Assembly: GCF_001297015.1 (NCBI RefSeq)
Contig: NZ_LIGE01000017.1
Location: 124,001 to 188,000 of the forward strand
Direction: 5' to 3'
DNA from: Pseudomonas sp. RIT-PI-r
GTDB lineage: Bacteria; Pseudomonadota; Gammaproteobacteria; Pseudomonadales; Pseudomonadaceae
Length of the DNA stretch: 64,000 bases
The notes below the pieces were generated by a model that saw only the letters and a list, made by a program, of their open reading frames with translations, had not been told where the DNA came from and did not search any database. A program made the position numbers and the translations under genes. The number at the start of each line of letters is the position of its first letter. Positions within the stretch are counted from its first letter, which is position 1. Of this stretch, positions 28,585-38,064 are shown piece by piece.

Positions 28585-30531
28585 TCAGACACGAAAGGCC
28601 TGAACGGCTGTATGTAGTTGCCCGCCAAGAACCAGCAAGTTCTCGCCTTGTTCGCGCCCCCGGCCGATACGCACCAGATTATCCCCACCCAATTGATGAA
28701 TCCGCTCGCTGTGATCGCGAATCTCGCTGACTGCACCGCTTTGCTGCGCGGTGATATCGGCAATGCGGATCGCCGTGTCGGAAATGGTCTGGATCGCACC
28801 GACGATTTTATCCAGCGCACCGTCCGCCGCTTGTGCCTGACTGGCCGTGGCTTCAGCGTGTTCGACTTGTGCGCGCATGCCTTCGACCGATTGGCGGGCG
28901 GCGGTTTGCAGGCCGGCGATCAGCGTTTGAATCTCAGCGGTTGCGCCAGCCGTGCGTTGTGCCAGCGAACGCACCTCTTCCGCTACCACGGCAAAGCCGC
29001 GGCCCATTTCACCGGCGCGCGCCGCTTCAATCGCCGCGTTCAGCGCCAGCAGATTAGTCTGGTCAGCAATCGAGCGAATCACCGTCAACACGCCGCCGAT
29101 GGTGGCCGACTCTTCGGCCAGATGTTCGATCATCTGCGCGTTGCCTTGCACTTCACCGACCAATGCGTGCAGGCCTGTCAGGCTCTGGCCAATCACCGTC
29201 TGACCATGCTCGACGGCCAGTCCGGCGTGTCGGCTGGCATCCGCCGCCTGCTGTGCATCGCCGGCAACTTGCTGAATGGTCGCTTCCAGTTCGCCGAGGG
29301 AATCGCGGATCAGCGCGGTGTCGCCGGCCTGATGTTCGGCGCCGCTGTGCAAGTCGTTGCTCAGTTCGGCGAGGGTGCGACTGCTGCCCGCCACTTGTTC
29401 GGCATTGCCGCGAATGGTCCCGACCAGATCCACCAGATAGGCTCGCAAGCGGTTCAGCGACGCTTCGATGTCGTGCAGTTCACGGTTGGTTTTGCCCAGA
29501 TGAATGTCGCGGCTGAAGTCGCCCTCGGCCCAGGTCGACAACGCCGGCGCGAGGCTGGTCAGCGTGTGCGCCAGGCGCCGTTGCAAGGTGTCGATCAGTA
29601 AAGCGATGAGCAGAATCAGACCGATCATCATGCCTTGGATCAGGCGTACTTCGCCCTGGATCTGCCCGTGCTGGGCGCGTACCACCGGCTCAAGACCGGC
29701 GATGGCCTGCTGCACGGCGGCGATTTTCTGGTGAGTAGCGTTGCTGAGGTCGGTGCGTTTCTGGATCTGATCACGGGTACGCGTCAGCTCAGCCGGGTAG
29801 CGCCCGAGCAGGCTGTTGAGTTCGCGTTTGAAGCCTACTCCGGCATCTTCGGCAACGGTTTTTTCGGTGTTTTCGATACCCATCATCGCGGCGAAATCAT
29901 CACTGCCCGACTCGCTGCTGGCAACCACGCCGAGCAAGGGCAGGGCATCGATCAACTGCGCCTGTGCGCGGATGTTGCTGACCTCGCGCTCAACGTCAGC
30001 GGCCAGTTCACTGCGCCCGCTGCTGACCAGTTTGTCCCGCGCCAGCGACAGTTTGCCCACGTGCTGAGAGGCGACGAGCAGCGGTGTCATATAAGCCGCG
30101 TTGCCACTGGCATAGGTGCTGAGTTGATCGAGGCTGGCACTCAATTCGCGCTCGGCCTGCAACAACAAGGCTTGCGGGTCACCGGCCAGTTTGCCGGCAG
30201 CGAGCAGGTCGGTTTTGCTGAATTCTTCCAGGCCGGTCAGGCTCGGGCGCAGGGTGTCGGCCAGCGGCGGCGGTAACTCATTCAGTTCTGTCTGCAGGCC
30301 GGCGATGGCCTGGCTGGCGCTGCTCAGGCGCAGGGCATCGCCACTGGCGAGGTAATCCTCGACGTTGCGCGCCACTTCATTTTGAAATTGCTGAGACAAG
30401 CCCAAATACCGTTCCATCAACAGATATGGACGTTCGAGGGCTTTTTGCGACCACCACAGCGTAGCGCCGAGTGCGAGGCACACGGCGACCAGCAGCAGCG
30501 TATTGAGATTGGTGAGCAACTTCAGGCGCAT
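28585..30531 (-). CDS. ctpL: Methyl-accepting chemotaxis protein, CtpL-like
   Basis: The chemoreceptor has a first membrane helix ([16 protein letters not shown]) and an all-helical periplasmic sensor of about 260 residues. The second helix ([17 protein letters not shown]) leads into a HAMP-like region and a C-terminal signalling domain whose hairpin tip contains [20 protein letters not shown]. The start at 30531 (MRLKLLTN) is preferred to an upstream TTG. Its place between aroQ and the GcbA-like gene matches PA4844 (CtpL, phosphate-starvation and chlorinated-compound taxis in P. aeruginosa); ligand identity here is inferred from synteny only. Confidence 0.82.
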   Translation of the reverse strand: MRLKLLTNLNTLLLVAVCLALGATLWWSQKALERPYLLMERYLGLSQQFQNEVARNVEDYLASGDALRLSSASQAIAGLQTELNELPPPLADTLRPSLTGLEEFSKTDLLAAGKLAGDPQALLLQAERELSASLDQLSTYASGNAAYMTPLLVASQHVGKLSLARDKLVSSGRSELAADVEREVSNIRAQAQLIDALPLLGVVASSESGSDDFAAMMGIENTEKTVAEDAGVGFKRELNSLLGRYPAELTRTRDQIQKRTDLSNATHQKIAAVQQAIAGLEPVVRAQHGQIQGEVRLIQGMMIGLILLIALLIDTLQRRLAHTLTSLAPALSTWAEGDFSRDIHLGKTNRELHDIEASLNRLRAYLVDLVGTIRGNAEQVAGSSRTLAELSNDLHSGAEHQAGDTALIRDSLGELEATIQQVAGDAQQAADASRHAGLAVEHGQTVIGQSLTGLHALVGEVQGNAQMIEHLAEESATIGGVLTVIRSIADQTNLLALNAAIEAARAGEMGRGFAVVAEEVRSLAQRTAGATAEIQTLIAGLQTAARQSVEGMRAQVEHAEATASQAQAADGALDKIVGAIQTISDTAIRIADITAQQSGAVSEIRDHSERIHQLGGDNLVRIGRGREQGENLLVLGGQLHTAVQAFRV

Positions 30532-30582
30532 GACGGCTACCAACGGCAGAAATGGTAAGCGCCTGAATTTATTGCGGTTCTG

Positions 30583-32253
30583 TTACAGGGTTATGACCGA
30601 ATCAGTGGATTCCGATGAAAAAGTGGCACTTTGCTTTGAGTCGCGCGCAGTCTGCACGCGATTGCGCCCGGCACCCTTGGCGCGGTACAGCGCTTCGTCG
30701 GCCTGACTGGCCATCATCAGGCTGTCGCAGTCGTCGTGCATTTCCACCACGCCGGCACTGAAGGTGCACCACAAGTCCTGCGGCTGCGCGGGATAATGAA
30801 TTTCGGCGAAGCGCTGGCGAATTTCGTCGAGCACTTTGTGCGCGGCTTCTATATCGGTGTCGGGCATGACGATGGCGAATTCTTCGCCGCCGTAGCGGCC
30901 GATGAAGTCGGTTTTGCGCAAACGCTGTTTGAGAAACAACGCGAGGCTCTTGATCACGCGGTCGCCCATCGGGTGACCGTGGCTGTCGTTGACCCGTTTG
31001 AAGTGGTCGATGTCGAGCATGGCAAAGCTCAGCGGCTTGTTCTCGCGGCGGGCGCGGAACGAGCAGTCTTCGAGCAATTGCAGAATGTGCGTGTGGTTGT
31101 ACAAACCGGTGAGGCTGTCGCGCACCATTCGCGCTTTCAGATTGCGCGCGCGGGCGGCGCGGTTACGCACGGTGGTGATCAGGTGGCGCGGCTTGATCGG
31201 TTTGGTCAGGAAGTCATCGCCGCCCTCGCTCATGGCGTCGAGTTGCTTGTCCAGATCGTCTTCGGCCGACAGGTAGATGATCGGCACGCTGACATAGCGA
31301 TCGTTGTGGCGAATCACCTTGGCCAGCTCAGTGCCGGTGCAGGCCGGCATGTACATGTCGAGAATGATCAGATCCGGCTGGAAATCCGCCAGCTCGGCCA
31401 TTGCCTGAATCGGTTCGATCAAGGTGCGCGTGACGATCCCGGCGCTGTTGAGCAGGCGCTCGGTGTGCAGGGCCTGTGCGCGCGAATCGTCGATGATCAG
31501 CACTTTGTACGGTTCGTACTGGGCGACGCAGGTGAGCACTTCGATCTTCTCCAGCAGGCTCGACGCTTCGAGGGTGCCGGTGAGGAACTCCTGGCCACCG
31601 GCGCGCACGGCGGCGAGACGGGTCGGGGTATCGGTTTCGTGCAGGCTGAAAAACAGCAGTGGCAGCGGTTCGTCCAGACCGACCTGGGCTTCAGCGGCGA
31701 GTTTCAGGCCGACGCCGGCACCGCTGAAATCCACGTCCATGACGATCGCCGCTGGCAGGCGCTCGACCATCGAGGAGCGAAACGCCGACACGCTGTCCAG
31801 TGCCTGCGCGGTGAGGCCGAAGAATTCCAGTTGCTTGGCCAGTCGTTCGGCGCGGTCGTGATCCTGCAGCATTACGTAGATCGGTTTGCGCAGCGGCGGC
31901 AGGAAGGTCTGATCGAGTTGATCGCCATGCCGCAGGCCGGTGCGCGACAGACGCTGCATCAAACGATTGAGGTCTGTGATCAGCCCGCTGCTGAGGCGGC
32001 CGCGATTGGCGTCCACCGCTTCCAGCGACTGACTGATGTGGCGCGCGAGTTGAGTGTGTTCCGGCTGTTCGAAGCGCTCGGCAAAACGCAGCAGGCGCAG
32101 GTTGGCCTCGCTCAGTTCTGCGAGGTCGACGGTGGACCACTCACTGCGTTGCAGGCGCTGCCATATCTCAAGAATCTGACGTGCCTGATGAATTACCCGC
32201 TGGGCAAAGTGGTGCTTGAGACGCTCACGGCTGGGGTCTTCTGGCTCGGTCAT
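30583..32253 (-). CDS. gcbA: GcbA-like diguanylate cyclase response regulator
   Basis: The 556-aa cytoplasmic protein has an N-terminal helical segment, a degenerate receiver-like domain (about 130-245), a second receiver (KVLIIDDSRAQ ... LIILDMYMPACTG) and a C-terminal GGDEF domain. The active-site loop is GGEEF at residues 455-459, and an RxxD inhibitory site (RKTD) lies five residues before it, so product inhibition by c-di-GMP is expected. It should convert two GTP to c-di-GMP. Position and architecture match PA4843/GcbA, which promotes surface attachment in P. fluorescens. The upstream AGGA is unusually close to the ATG. Confidence 0.88.
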   Translation of the reverse strand: MTEPEDPSRERLKHHFAQRVIHQARQILEIWQRLQRSEWSTVDLAELSEANLRLLRFAERFEQPEHTQLARHISQSLEAVDANRGRLSSGLITDLNRLMQRLSRTGLRHGDQLDQTFLPPLRKPIYVMLQDHDRAERLAKQLEFFGLTAQALDSVSAFRSSMVERLPAAIVMDVDFSGAGVGLKLAAEAQVGLDEPLPLLFFSLHETDTPTRLAAVRAGGQEFLTGTLEASSLLEKIEVLTCVAQYEPYKVLIIDDSRAQALHTERLLNSAGIVTRTLIEPIQAMAELADFQPDLIILDMYMPACTGTELAKVIRHNDRYVSVPIIYLSAEDDLDKQLDAMSEGGDDFLTKPIKPRHLITTVRNRAARARNLKARMVRDSLTGLYNHTHILQLLEDCSFRARRENKPLSFAMLDIDHFKRVNDSHGHPMGDRVIKSLALFLKQRLRKTDFIGRYGGEEFAIVMPDTDIEAAHKVLDEIRQRFAEIHYPAQPQDLWCTFSAGVVEMHDDCDSLMMASQADEALYRAKGAGRNRVQTARDSKQSATFSSESTDSVITL

Positions 32254-32574
32254 ATCCTGACTACTAGTTAGGCTGCATGCTGAGATCGACTGGTGGCTCT
32301 ATGCTAGCACCTCTTTTCCCTTAGACGAGTGTCGTACGTCAATAATCTGCAATGCGTCACCATTCAGTTTTTGACCGATTGGTTTTGATTTCGACCTTGT
32401 CGTCGGCGACGCGCCGGATTTACAGGTGCCAAGGGACGTTTCCTATCGTGTGCGAGCTTCGTGGTCTCGGATGGTCATCGTCTGACAGGGCTTTCTGATT
32501 TTACGTCGAAGTGATTTCACAGCGTTTTTTGCTTGGTAGGGTTCAGGGATTCCCCTAGAAGCTGTCCGCCCGAC
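32254..32574. promoter_or_regulatory. Divergent intergenic region between gcbA and the Hcp module
   Basis: These 321 bases separate the divergent gcbA and T6SS-associated genes and must hold both promoters. A TTGACC hexamer lies at 32371-32376 without a convincing -10 box. I see no gene, REP element or terminator in it. Confidence 0.35.
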
Positions 32575-33723
32575 ATGAGCCAGTGTTTCAACGAACATGC
32601 CAGCGATGAACAACGCCTGAACCACAACACCGTGCCCGTGGCCGATTGTGAATGCAGTGAAGAATGGCTGTATGGCGAAAAGGTGCGCGTGACCGAGGTG
32701 CCGGTGCTCACGTGCCAGTGCCTGTGGCGCGAGTATCAGCGCCAGGCCGAGGACATCGTTGCGCCCGAGGGCGTCTTTATAGCCGACCCGGTCAAACGCA
32801 ACCGCGCGATCAACGCCGCTTATGCCCGACTCTGGCAACACGACAAACGATTCCAGTGGGCCGGTTTGGCGGCGTTCGCTTCCAAGCAGGTGGGCTGTGG
32901 CTTGCTTCATGCCGCTGAAAGCATCGAACGTATCCGCGAAGAACACGAAGCGCGCCAGCGAGTGCGGGAAGGGCGGCGTCAGTCCGGATTGCTGACGCCG
33001 GGAAAAATGCCGGAGCAGACCGAAGACCTGCGGGAATACGAAAAGGCGCAGGCGCGTAATCCTCTGCCGTCTGTGGATTTTCGCGCCAGCGGCGAACAAC
33101 TGTCACTGGTGCAGCAACAGTTCCAGCATGTGTACGAGATGATGGCGATGGGTAATACCACGCTGTTTCTGGATGTTTATCCGTTGCATCAGTTTTATGC
33201 GGTGCGTGGGTTGGGGGAGTTGAAGAGGTGTTTGGAAACGAGAAAACAGATTCATGGGCACGCTAAGTTTCCAGTGCTTTGGCCGGTGGGGCAGGCAGTA
33301 CTTGGTTTCGGTAAGGATTACGAAGAGATTCGGAAAGCATTCGAAGCCATAGACGCAGGAAGTATTGCCGAAAGCGTGGAGCATCTAGCCTGGCACGAGC
33401 AGCGAAATATTCTTCAGCCAACCATTTATGAAAACGGCCACTTGGTCTCATTGCTTCGCGGTAATCATTTTTCCTACGTTACTGGCTTCCCTTCTGGTGT
33501 CGCTCAGGCCATCGAGTTGACCCTGACCAGCCAATGTCAGCGTGTCGATGATGGTCGTACCATCGATTTTGCTCGCAATCCGCTAGCAGACCTCTCCGAT
33601 ATCAGGCAGCGAATGGAATTTGTACTTCGGGCCGCATCTCGTTTTGACCAGATGCTCAATGACGAAAATAGAAATTCAATGGCGCAATCCATAGGTGAGA
33701 TCGCTGCCATGGAGGGCGCTTGA
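32575..33723 (+). CDS. DUF2515-like protein, candidate T6SS cargo
   Basis: This 382-aa protein starts at ATG 32575; a TTG at 32533 would add 14 implausible residues. The N-terminus is cysteine-rich (CECSEEW, CQCLW). The segments LFLDVYPLHQFYAVRGL and KFPVLWPVGQAVLGFG, followed by SVEHLAWHEQRNILQPTIYE, resemble the DUF2515 family as I remember it. There is no signal peptide or membrane helix, as expected for Hcp- or VgrG-borne cargo. It overlaps the next gene by one base (TGATG), and hcp follows as third gene. The effector role is inferred from this context; no catalytic motif is recognised. Confidence 0.6.
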   Translation: MSQCFNEHASDEQRLNHNTVPVADCECSEEWLYGEKVRVTEVPVLTCQCLWREYQRQAEDIVAPEGVFIADPVKRNRAINAAYARLWQHDKRFQWAGLAAFASKQVGCGLLHAAESIERIREEHEARQRVREGRRQSGLLTPGKMPEQTEDLREYEKAQARNPLPSVDFRASGEQLSLVQQQFQHVYEMMAMGNTTLFLDVYPLHQFYAVRGLGELKRCLETRKQIHGHAKFPVLWPVGQAVLGFGKDYEEIRKAFEAIDAGSIAESVEHLAWHEQRNILQPTIYENGHLVSLLRGNHFSYVTGFPSGVAQAIELTLTSQCQRVDDGRTIDFARNPLADLSDIRQRMEFVLRAASRFDQMLNDENRNSMAQSIGEIAAMEGA

Positions 33724-34442
33724 TGACCTCGCGCATTTCTCCTTTGAACTGCCGTCGCTGGGCACGGCTGGCGCTTTGCGCAATTTTGGCAATGATCGCT
33801 GGACGTCAACTCATGCAGCCGTTGTGGGGCGATCCCGTGATTGCTGTTCAGATGGGCGGACCGTATGAATATATGGAGGCGCATTCAACGGCGCCTTTCA
33901 GTGCATGGGGGCGAGGCAGTAAAAGCGTTTCGGGTGGTATTCCGAAAGTCGACGCCCGTCTACGTTTTGTCGATCCGCAGTATGGATTCGAGACGCCACT
34001 GGCCCGTTTTTTTACGGTGACGTTCGTCCGCAATCTGGTCGATGACATCCGCATGTCCCCGCAAATCGAGCCGTTGCTGATCGACGATGCCATGAAAGTG
34101 GTTCTCGACCTGCAAGCTCAATGGTGTGCAAAAGGCTGGAGGCCGGTGGGAACCCGGCGCTATCCCACCATTGCTGATACGCCCGAATGGCGAGCCTATC
34201 TCAGCCCCGGCGTACTCCAAGGACATGCTTATTGGCAGGCCGGTGACAAGTACCAGGTGATGTTGATATTGGCGCGATTCAGAGACTCCCGGCATCCCGA
34301 TCAGGAACGCTATCTCATCACTCTTGATATCGGCGAAGCGTGGCGGCTTTTTGAGGAAGAGGAGGGTCGCTTCGAACCCCACCATTCCCCCCCACCCCCA
34401 CCCAAAAAAGGAGCAACCCCATGCCCATCCCAGCCTTCATGA
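33723..34442 (+). CDS. Membrane-anchored periplasmic protein of unknown function, possible immunity protein
   Basis: The ATG at 33723 shares a base with the previous stop and has GGAGG seven bases upstream, giving 239 aa. An N-terminal hydrophobic helix (LALCAILAMIAGRQLM) after a basic start predicts a signal anchor or uncleaved signal with a periplasmic body. No domain is recognised. Its place directly after the candidate effector, and its predicted periplasmic location, fit an immunity protein against a periplasm-acting effector; this is inference. The C-terminus is odd: a proline run (PPPPPKK) from homopolymeric C and A tracts, ending inside hcp with a 22-base overlap. Confidence 0.65.
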   Translation: MTSRISPLNCRRWARLALCAILAMIAGRQLMQPLWGDPVIAVQMGGPYEYMEAHSTAPFSAWGRGSKSVSGGIPKVDARLRFVDPQYGFETPLARFFTVTFVRNLVDDIRMSPQIEPLLIDDAMKVVLDLQAQWCAKGWRPVGTRRYPTIADTPEWRAYLSPGVLQGHAYWQAGDKYQVMLILARFRDSRHPDQERYLITLDIGEAWRLFEEEEGRFEPHHSPPPPPKKGATPCPSQPS

Positions 34443-34927
34443 CCCTCCACGGCAGTCGACAGGGCCTGATCAGTGCCGGCGCTTTTACTGAGGCGTCAGT
34501 GGGCAACAGCTACCAGAGCGGGCGTGAAGACAAGATCATGATTCAGGCCTTGAGCCACGGGATTTTCGTGCCGAAGAACGCCGGGGCAGGGCGGCGGATG
34601 CATAAACCGCTGATCGTCACCAAGACCATCGACAAGGCCTCACCGCTGATCAATACCGCGTTGTGTTCCGGCGAGTTGCTGAGCCAATGCCGGGTGGAGT
34701 GGTTTCGCACCTCGGCGCACGGTGTTCAGGAACACTTCTACACGATGGAACTGGAGGACGCGGTGATCGTTGGCGCTGAAATACTGATGCCGCATTGCCA
34801 GGACCCCGGCACTTCTCATCTCACCCAGTTGGAGAAAATCCATTTCAGCTATCGGCGTATCTATTGGCGCCACGAAGTCAGCCGGACGATGGGCTCCGAT
34901 GAATGGCAAGGCGAGGGGCAGGGATGA
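34421..34927 (+). CDS. hcp: Hcp family type VI secretion tube protein
   Basis: The 168-aa protein begins MPIPAFMTLHGSRQGLISAG and contains KPLIVTKTIDKASPLINTAL, then YTMELEDAVIVGAEILMPHC and HLTQLEKIHFSYRRIYW, all hallmarks of Hcp. Hcp hexamers stack into the inner tube that is fired with VgrG on top and can carry small effectors in the ring lumen. AAAGGAG lies seven bases before the ATG. No sheath, baseplate or membrane-complex genes are nearby, so this is an orphan Hcp that must work with a T6SS core elsewhere. It overlaps both neighbouring genes. Confidence 0.95.
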   Translation: MPIPAFMTLHGSRQGLISAGAFTEASVGNSYQSGREDKIMIQALSHGIFVPKNAGAGRRMHKPLIVTKTIDKASPLINTALCSGELLSQCRVEWFRTSAHGVQEHFYTMELEDAVIVGAEILMPHCQDPGTSHLTQLEKIHFSYRRIYWRHEVSRTMGSDEWQGEGQG

Positions 34928-35400
34928 GGCTTGTTCATCACGCGGAACTGCGCGAGGCCGATCGTCAGCATGCCTATCCGCAGGATCAGGCGTTGGAACG
35001 GGTCTGTCAGGCTCTGCTGGAGCGACGCCCGCTCGACGGGCTGGATGAGTTGCGATCGGGCTTGATGATCAATCTGGACAGCGAAGTGCTGGGCGAAGTC
35101 GAGCGTGGCGACTGGCTGCTGCTCAAGTCACAAGCCGAATTCGGCCAATGGCCGGTCGCCGCGTCGATCTTTGATCAGGCGGTGCTGGAACTGATGAATA
35201 ATCCCCCGACGCAGCCCACCCGAACCCCGCAGATCTTCCGTCTGGTCGACAGCATGACCGGCGAACCGCTGCCACAGCAGGCGTACACCGCAACGGTCGA
35301 CGGCGTCCCCAGCCAGCGCAAGACTGACGCAGCGGGCATCGCACATCTATTTACACCGGAGGATGTCCGGCAGATTTCCCTGAAAATTTTCAACGTCTGA
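34924..35400 (+). CDS. Small Hcp-linked protein with a C-terminal beta-domain of T6SS type
   Basis: The 158-aa protein starts at ATG 34924 overlapping the hcp stop (ATGA). The first 90 residues are helical with no recognised family. The C-terminus (FRLVDSMTGEPLPQQAYTA, then KTDAAGIAHLF) resembles the short beta-sandwich segment often appended to VgrG and PAAR proteins. No signal peptide is visible. Translational coupling to hcp suggests an Hcp-associated adaptor or accessory; the function is unknown. It is the last gene of the module. Confidence 0.65.
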   Translation: MRLVHHAELREADRQHAYPQDQALERVCQALLERRPLDGLDELRSGLMINLDSEVLGEVERGDWLLLKSQAEFGQWPVAASIFDQAVLELMNNPPTQPTRTPQIFRLVDSMTGEPLPQQAYTATVDGVPSQRKTDAAGIAHLFTPEDVRQISLKIFNV

Positions 35401-35539
35401 ATCGCGCGTCTATCCTTTCGCTCTCGGGCGACCATTGCAGGTTTTTCTCCAACGTCCCAATAGCGGGTGCCCGGCCAAGGCACGTTGTTGTATGGTTGTG
35501 GTCGAACCGTTGAACCCAAGTGATTGAAAGGATATCGCC

Positions 35540-36607
35540 ATGCTGGACTGGAAAAACCGCGCGGGCAGCGCGCCTGAACGTGCCGCCGAGCCCAAGTCGG
35601 CCACCCGCAGCTATGTAGGCGGGGTGCTGTTCAGCCGCGCATTGGCGACGCTGATCGGCCTCTATCTGCTGGTGACCATCGGCCTGGGCTGGTACTGGAG
35701 CCAGGAGCCGGCGCTGTTTCCGGTCGCACAGAACGCGCAAGTGGCTGCCGAGAAAGAAGGCAAGCAGATGGTGATCGGCTACACCACGGTTGAAACCCTG
35801 AAGACCGTCGCCGGCACCCTGCTCAACAAACCGGGCGGCTATATTTCCAATGACCGCTTCCCGCCAGGCCTGTGGATGGACAACACGCCGAGCTGGGAGT
35901 ACGGCGTGCTGGTGCAGGTGCGTGACCTGACCCGTGCCTTGCGCAAAGACTTTGCCCGTTCGCAATCGCAGTCGGCCGAAGATGCCGATCTGGCCAAGGC
36001 CGAACCGCGTTTCAACTTCGACAACAAGAGCTGGATCCTGCCGTCCAGTGAGTCGGAGTACCAGGAAGGGATCAACTCGCTGAGCCGTTATCAGGCGCGC
36101 CTGTCTGATCCAACCCAGAAAAACGCGCTGTTCTATGCGCGCGCTGACAACCTGAACAACTGGCTTGGCGATGTCGGCACCCGTCTCGGTTCGCTGTCGC
36201 AACGCCTGTCGGCCAGCGTCGGTCGGGTCAAACTTAACACCGCGCTGAAAACTGAAGTGCCGGCGATCGGCGAAGTACCGCAGGTTGACGAAGAAGTCGT
36301 CGAGACTCCGTGGATGCAGATCGACAACGTCTTCTATGAAGCACGCGGTCAGGCCTGGGCGCTGTCGCATTTGCTGCGCGCCATCGAAGTCGACTTCGCC
36401 GATGTCCTGGCGAAGAAGAACGCCACCGTCAGCGTGCGCCAGATCATCCGTGAGCTGGAAGCTTCGCAGGAACCGGTCTGGAGTCCTATGATTCTCAACG
36501 GTAGCGGCTTTGGCGTGCTGGCCAACCACTCGCTGGTCATGGCCAACTATATTTCCCGGGCCAACGCCGCTGTGATCGATTTGCGTCAACTGCTCAATCA
36601 GGGCTGA
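35540..36607 (+). CDS. DUF2333 family membrane protein
   Basis: The 355-aa protein has a short cytoplasmic N-terminus, one membrane helix (LATLIGLYLLVTIGLGWYW, about residues 38-56) and a long, mainly helical periplasmic domain with coiled-coil character. AAAGGATATCGCC precedes the ATG. This is the Pseudomonas DUF2333 family (PA4842 position). The function is not known. The next gene starts three bases after its stop, so they form an operon. Confidence 0.85.
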   Translation: MLDWKNRAGSAPERAAEPKSATRSYVGGVLFSRALATLIGLYLLVTIGLGWYWSQEPALFPVAQNAQVAAEKEGKQMVIGYTTVETLKTVAGTLLNKPGGYISNDRFPPGLWMDNTPSWEYGVLVQVRDLTRALRKDFARSQSQSAEDADLAKAEPRFNFDNKSWILPSSESEYQEGINSLSRYQARLSDPTQKNALFYARADNLNNWLGDVGTRLGSLSQRLSASVGRVKLNTALKTEVPAIGEVPQVDEEVVETPWMQIDNVFYEARGQAWALSHLLRAIEVDFADVLAKKNATVSVRQIIRELEASQEPVWSPMILNGSGFGVLANHSLVMANYISRANAAVIDLRQLLNQG

Positions 36608-36610
36608 TTC

Positions 36611-37168
36611 ATGAGCCAGAACGCCAAAGAGGCGGCCCATCGCGCCGCCTCCGATGCCGAACAGATCGCCTGGGTCGACGAGCAGGACAACCTGCTTGGC
36701 GCCTTGGTGCGTGCCGATCTGCGCCAGCGCGGGCTGATCGGGCGTGGCACCTACATCATGTTGTTCAATTCCGCCGGCGACCTTTGCGTGCACCGGCGCA
36801 CGTTGAGCAAGGCGATTTATCCCGGTTACTGGGACGTGGCGGCGGGCGGCATGGTGCAGGCCGACGAAACCTACGCCGAGTCGGCAGCCCGTGAGCTCGA
36901 AGAAGAGTTGGGGGTCAGCGGCGTCGAGTTGACTGCCCATGACCATTTCTTCTTCGAGGACACCGGTAACCGTCTGTGGTGTTCGGCGTTTTCCGCGGTG
37001 TGGGATGGGCCGCTGAAACTGCAACCTGAAGAGGTCCTCGAAGCACGCTTTATTCCCGTCGAGCAGGTCATGCGGGAAATCCAGCAGAAGCCTTATTGCC
37101 CGGACTCTCTGGCCGCGCTCCAGCGCTATCTCAAGGCGCAGCAAAGCGACGTCGCAAAGAACACATAA
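36611..37168 (+). CDS. Nudix hydrolase, YfcD-like
   Basis: The 185-aa cytoplasmic enzyme carries a complete Nudix box: glycine in GGMVQADE, then TYAESAARELEEELGV, fitting GX5EX7REUXEEXGU exactly. Such enzymes hydrolyse nucleoside diphosphates linked to another group with Mg2+ bound by the box glutamates. Motifs around it (VHRRTLSKAIYPGYWDVAAGG) resemble the YfcD/IPP-isomerase-like subgroup. The true substrate is not evident. It is coupled to the DUF2333 gene. Confidence 0.9.
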   Translation: MSQNAKEAAHRAASDAEQIAWVDEQDNLLGALVRADLRQRGLIGRGTYIMLFNSAGDLCVHRRTLSKAIYPGYWDVAAGGMVQADETYAESAARELEEELGVSGVELTAHDHFFFEDTGNRLWCSAFSAVWDGPLKLQPEEVLEARFIPVEQVMREIQQKPYCPDSLAALQRYLKAQQSDVAKNT

Positions 37169-37269
37169 ATTGGCGCCGATTGGCACTTAGCAAGTCGCTT
37201 TTTTGCCGTTACACTGCGCGACCTTTTCAAGCTGCACCGAATAGTTTGAGGTTGGCCTGCTGACCCACT

Positions 37270-37352
37270 GTAGGAGCTGCCGAAGGCTGCGATCTTTTGA
37301 TCTTGTTTTTCAAGAGCAGGATCAAAAGATCGCAGCCTTCAGCAGCTCCTAC
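37270..37352. repeat. REP palindrome pair, family 1 (in a 305-base gap)
   Basis: Inverted copies of GTAGGAGCTGCCGAAGGCTG plus the CGATCTTTTGATC extension lie at 37270-37302 and 37320-37352. The rest of the gap 37169-37473 holds no gene that I can support, only the upstream region of the SUI1 gene. Confidence 0.88.
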
Positions 37353-37473
37353 AGGTCAGCAGTCCATGAGTCGATACCGGTGCAGTAGCGCTGCCCCTGC
37401 CTGAGTGGGGCTTCGCGGTCGATGACCTTGCCCAAGGTCGCGATCAGTCTTTGTCCTCCCAAGAGGATTGCCG

Positions 37474-37845
37474 GTGGCCAAAAAAGCCGCATCCTTCGCC
37501 GCCCTGGGCGGTCTGGTATTTTCCACCGACGCAGGTCGTCATTGCCCGGAATGCAGTAAGCCGGTGGACGCCTGTATCTGCAAACAAACCGTGATCCCGG
37601 CCGGCGACGGCATTGCCCGCGTACGACGCGAGAGCAAGGGTCGTGGCGGCAAAACGGTGACTACCATCACCGGCGTGCCTCTGGCCGAAGACGCGCTCAA
37701 AGAGTTGGCGACAACGTTGAAGAAACGTTGCGGCACCGGCGGGGCGTTGAAAGACGGCATCATCGAAATCCAGGGCGATCATGTCGAGCTACTCTTGGCT
37801 GAGCTGATCAAGCACGGTTTCAAAGCGAAGAAGTCCGGCGGCTAG
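37474..37845 (+). CDS. SUI1/YciH family translation initiation factor-like protein
   Basis: The 123-aa protein has an N-terminal CPEC...CIC cysteine pair and the SUI1/eIF1 fold (RVRRESKGRGGKTVTTITG, LKKRCGTGGALKDGIIEIQG). Bacterial members bind the ribosome and can influence start-codon fidelity. The GTG at 37474 follows AAGAGGA at good spacing and gives MAKKAASFAALGGL, the usual Pseudomonas N-terminus; the TTG two codons upstream is rejected. It precedes speA, as in P. aeruginosa (PA4840). Confidence 0.93.
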   Translation: MAKKAASFAALGGLVFSTDAGRHCPECSKPVDACICKQTVIPAGDGIARVRRESKGRGGKTVTTITGVPLAEDALKELATTLKKRCGTGGALKDGIIEIQGDHVELLLAELIKHGFKAKKSGG

Positions 37846-37849
37846 CAGC

Positions 37850-37927
37850 CTCTGTGAAATCCATCTGCGGCTTGATCCGGCTCTGAAACACTTCAGATCC
37901 GGCGTCGTCTCCATGGTTTTCACAGAG
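37850..37927. repeat. Inverted repeat in the speA upstream region
   Basis: CTCTGTGAAA at 37850-37859 is inverted at 37918-37927 (TTTCACAGAG). Inner pairing is possible between GGCTTGATCCGG and TCAGATCCGGCG-type segments. It begins just after the SUI1 stop, so it may be a 3' structure of that mRNA or part of the speA leader. No T-tract follows. Confidence 0.45.
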
Positions 37928-38064
37928 CCTGTTCATGACCGGTTTCTAAACTCCACGCAGTCAGTGCGGTCTACCGCCGCGCTGACGAATCGTCATTTTC
38001 ATCCTTTAGACTGCGCCGGCCTGAGATCAGGCGACGCACTATGACTTCTTTATAGGGGACTTCG

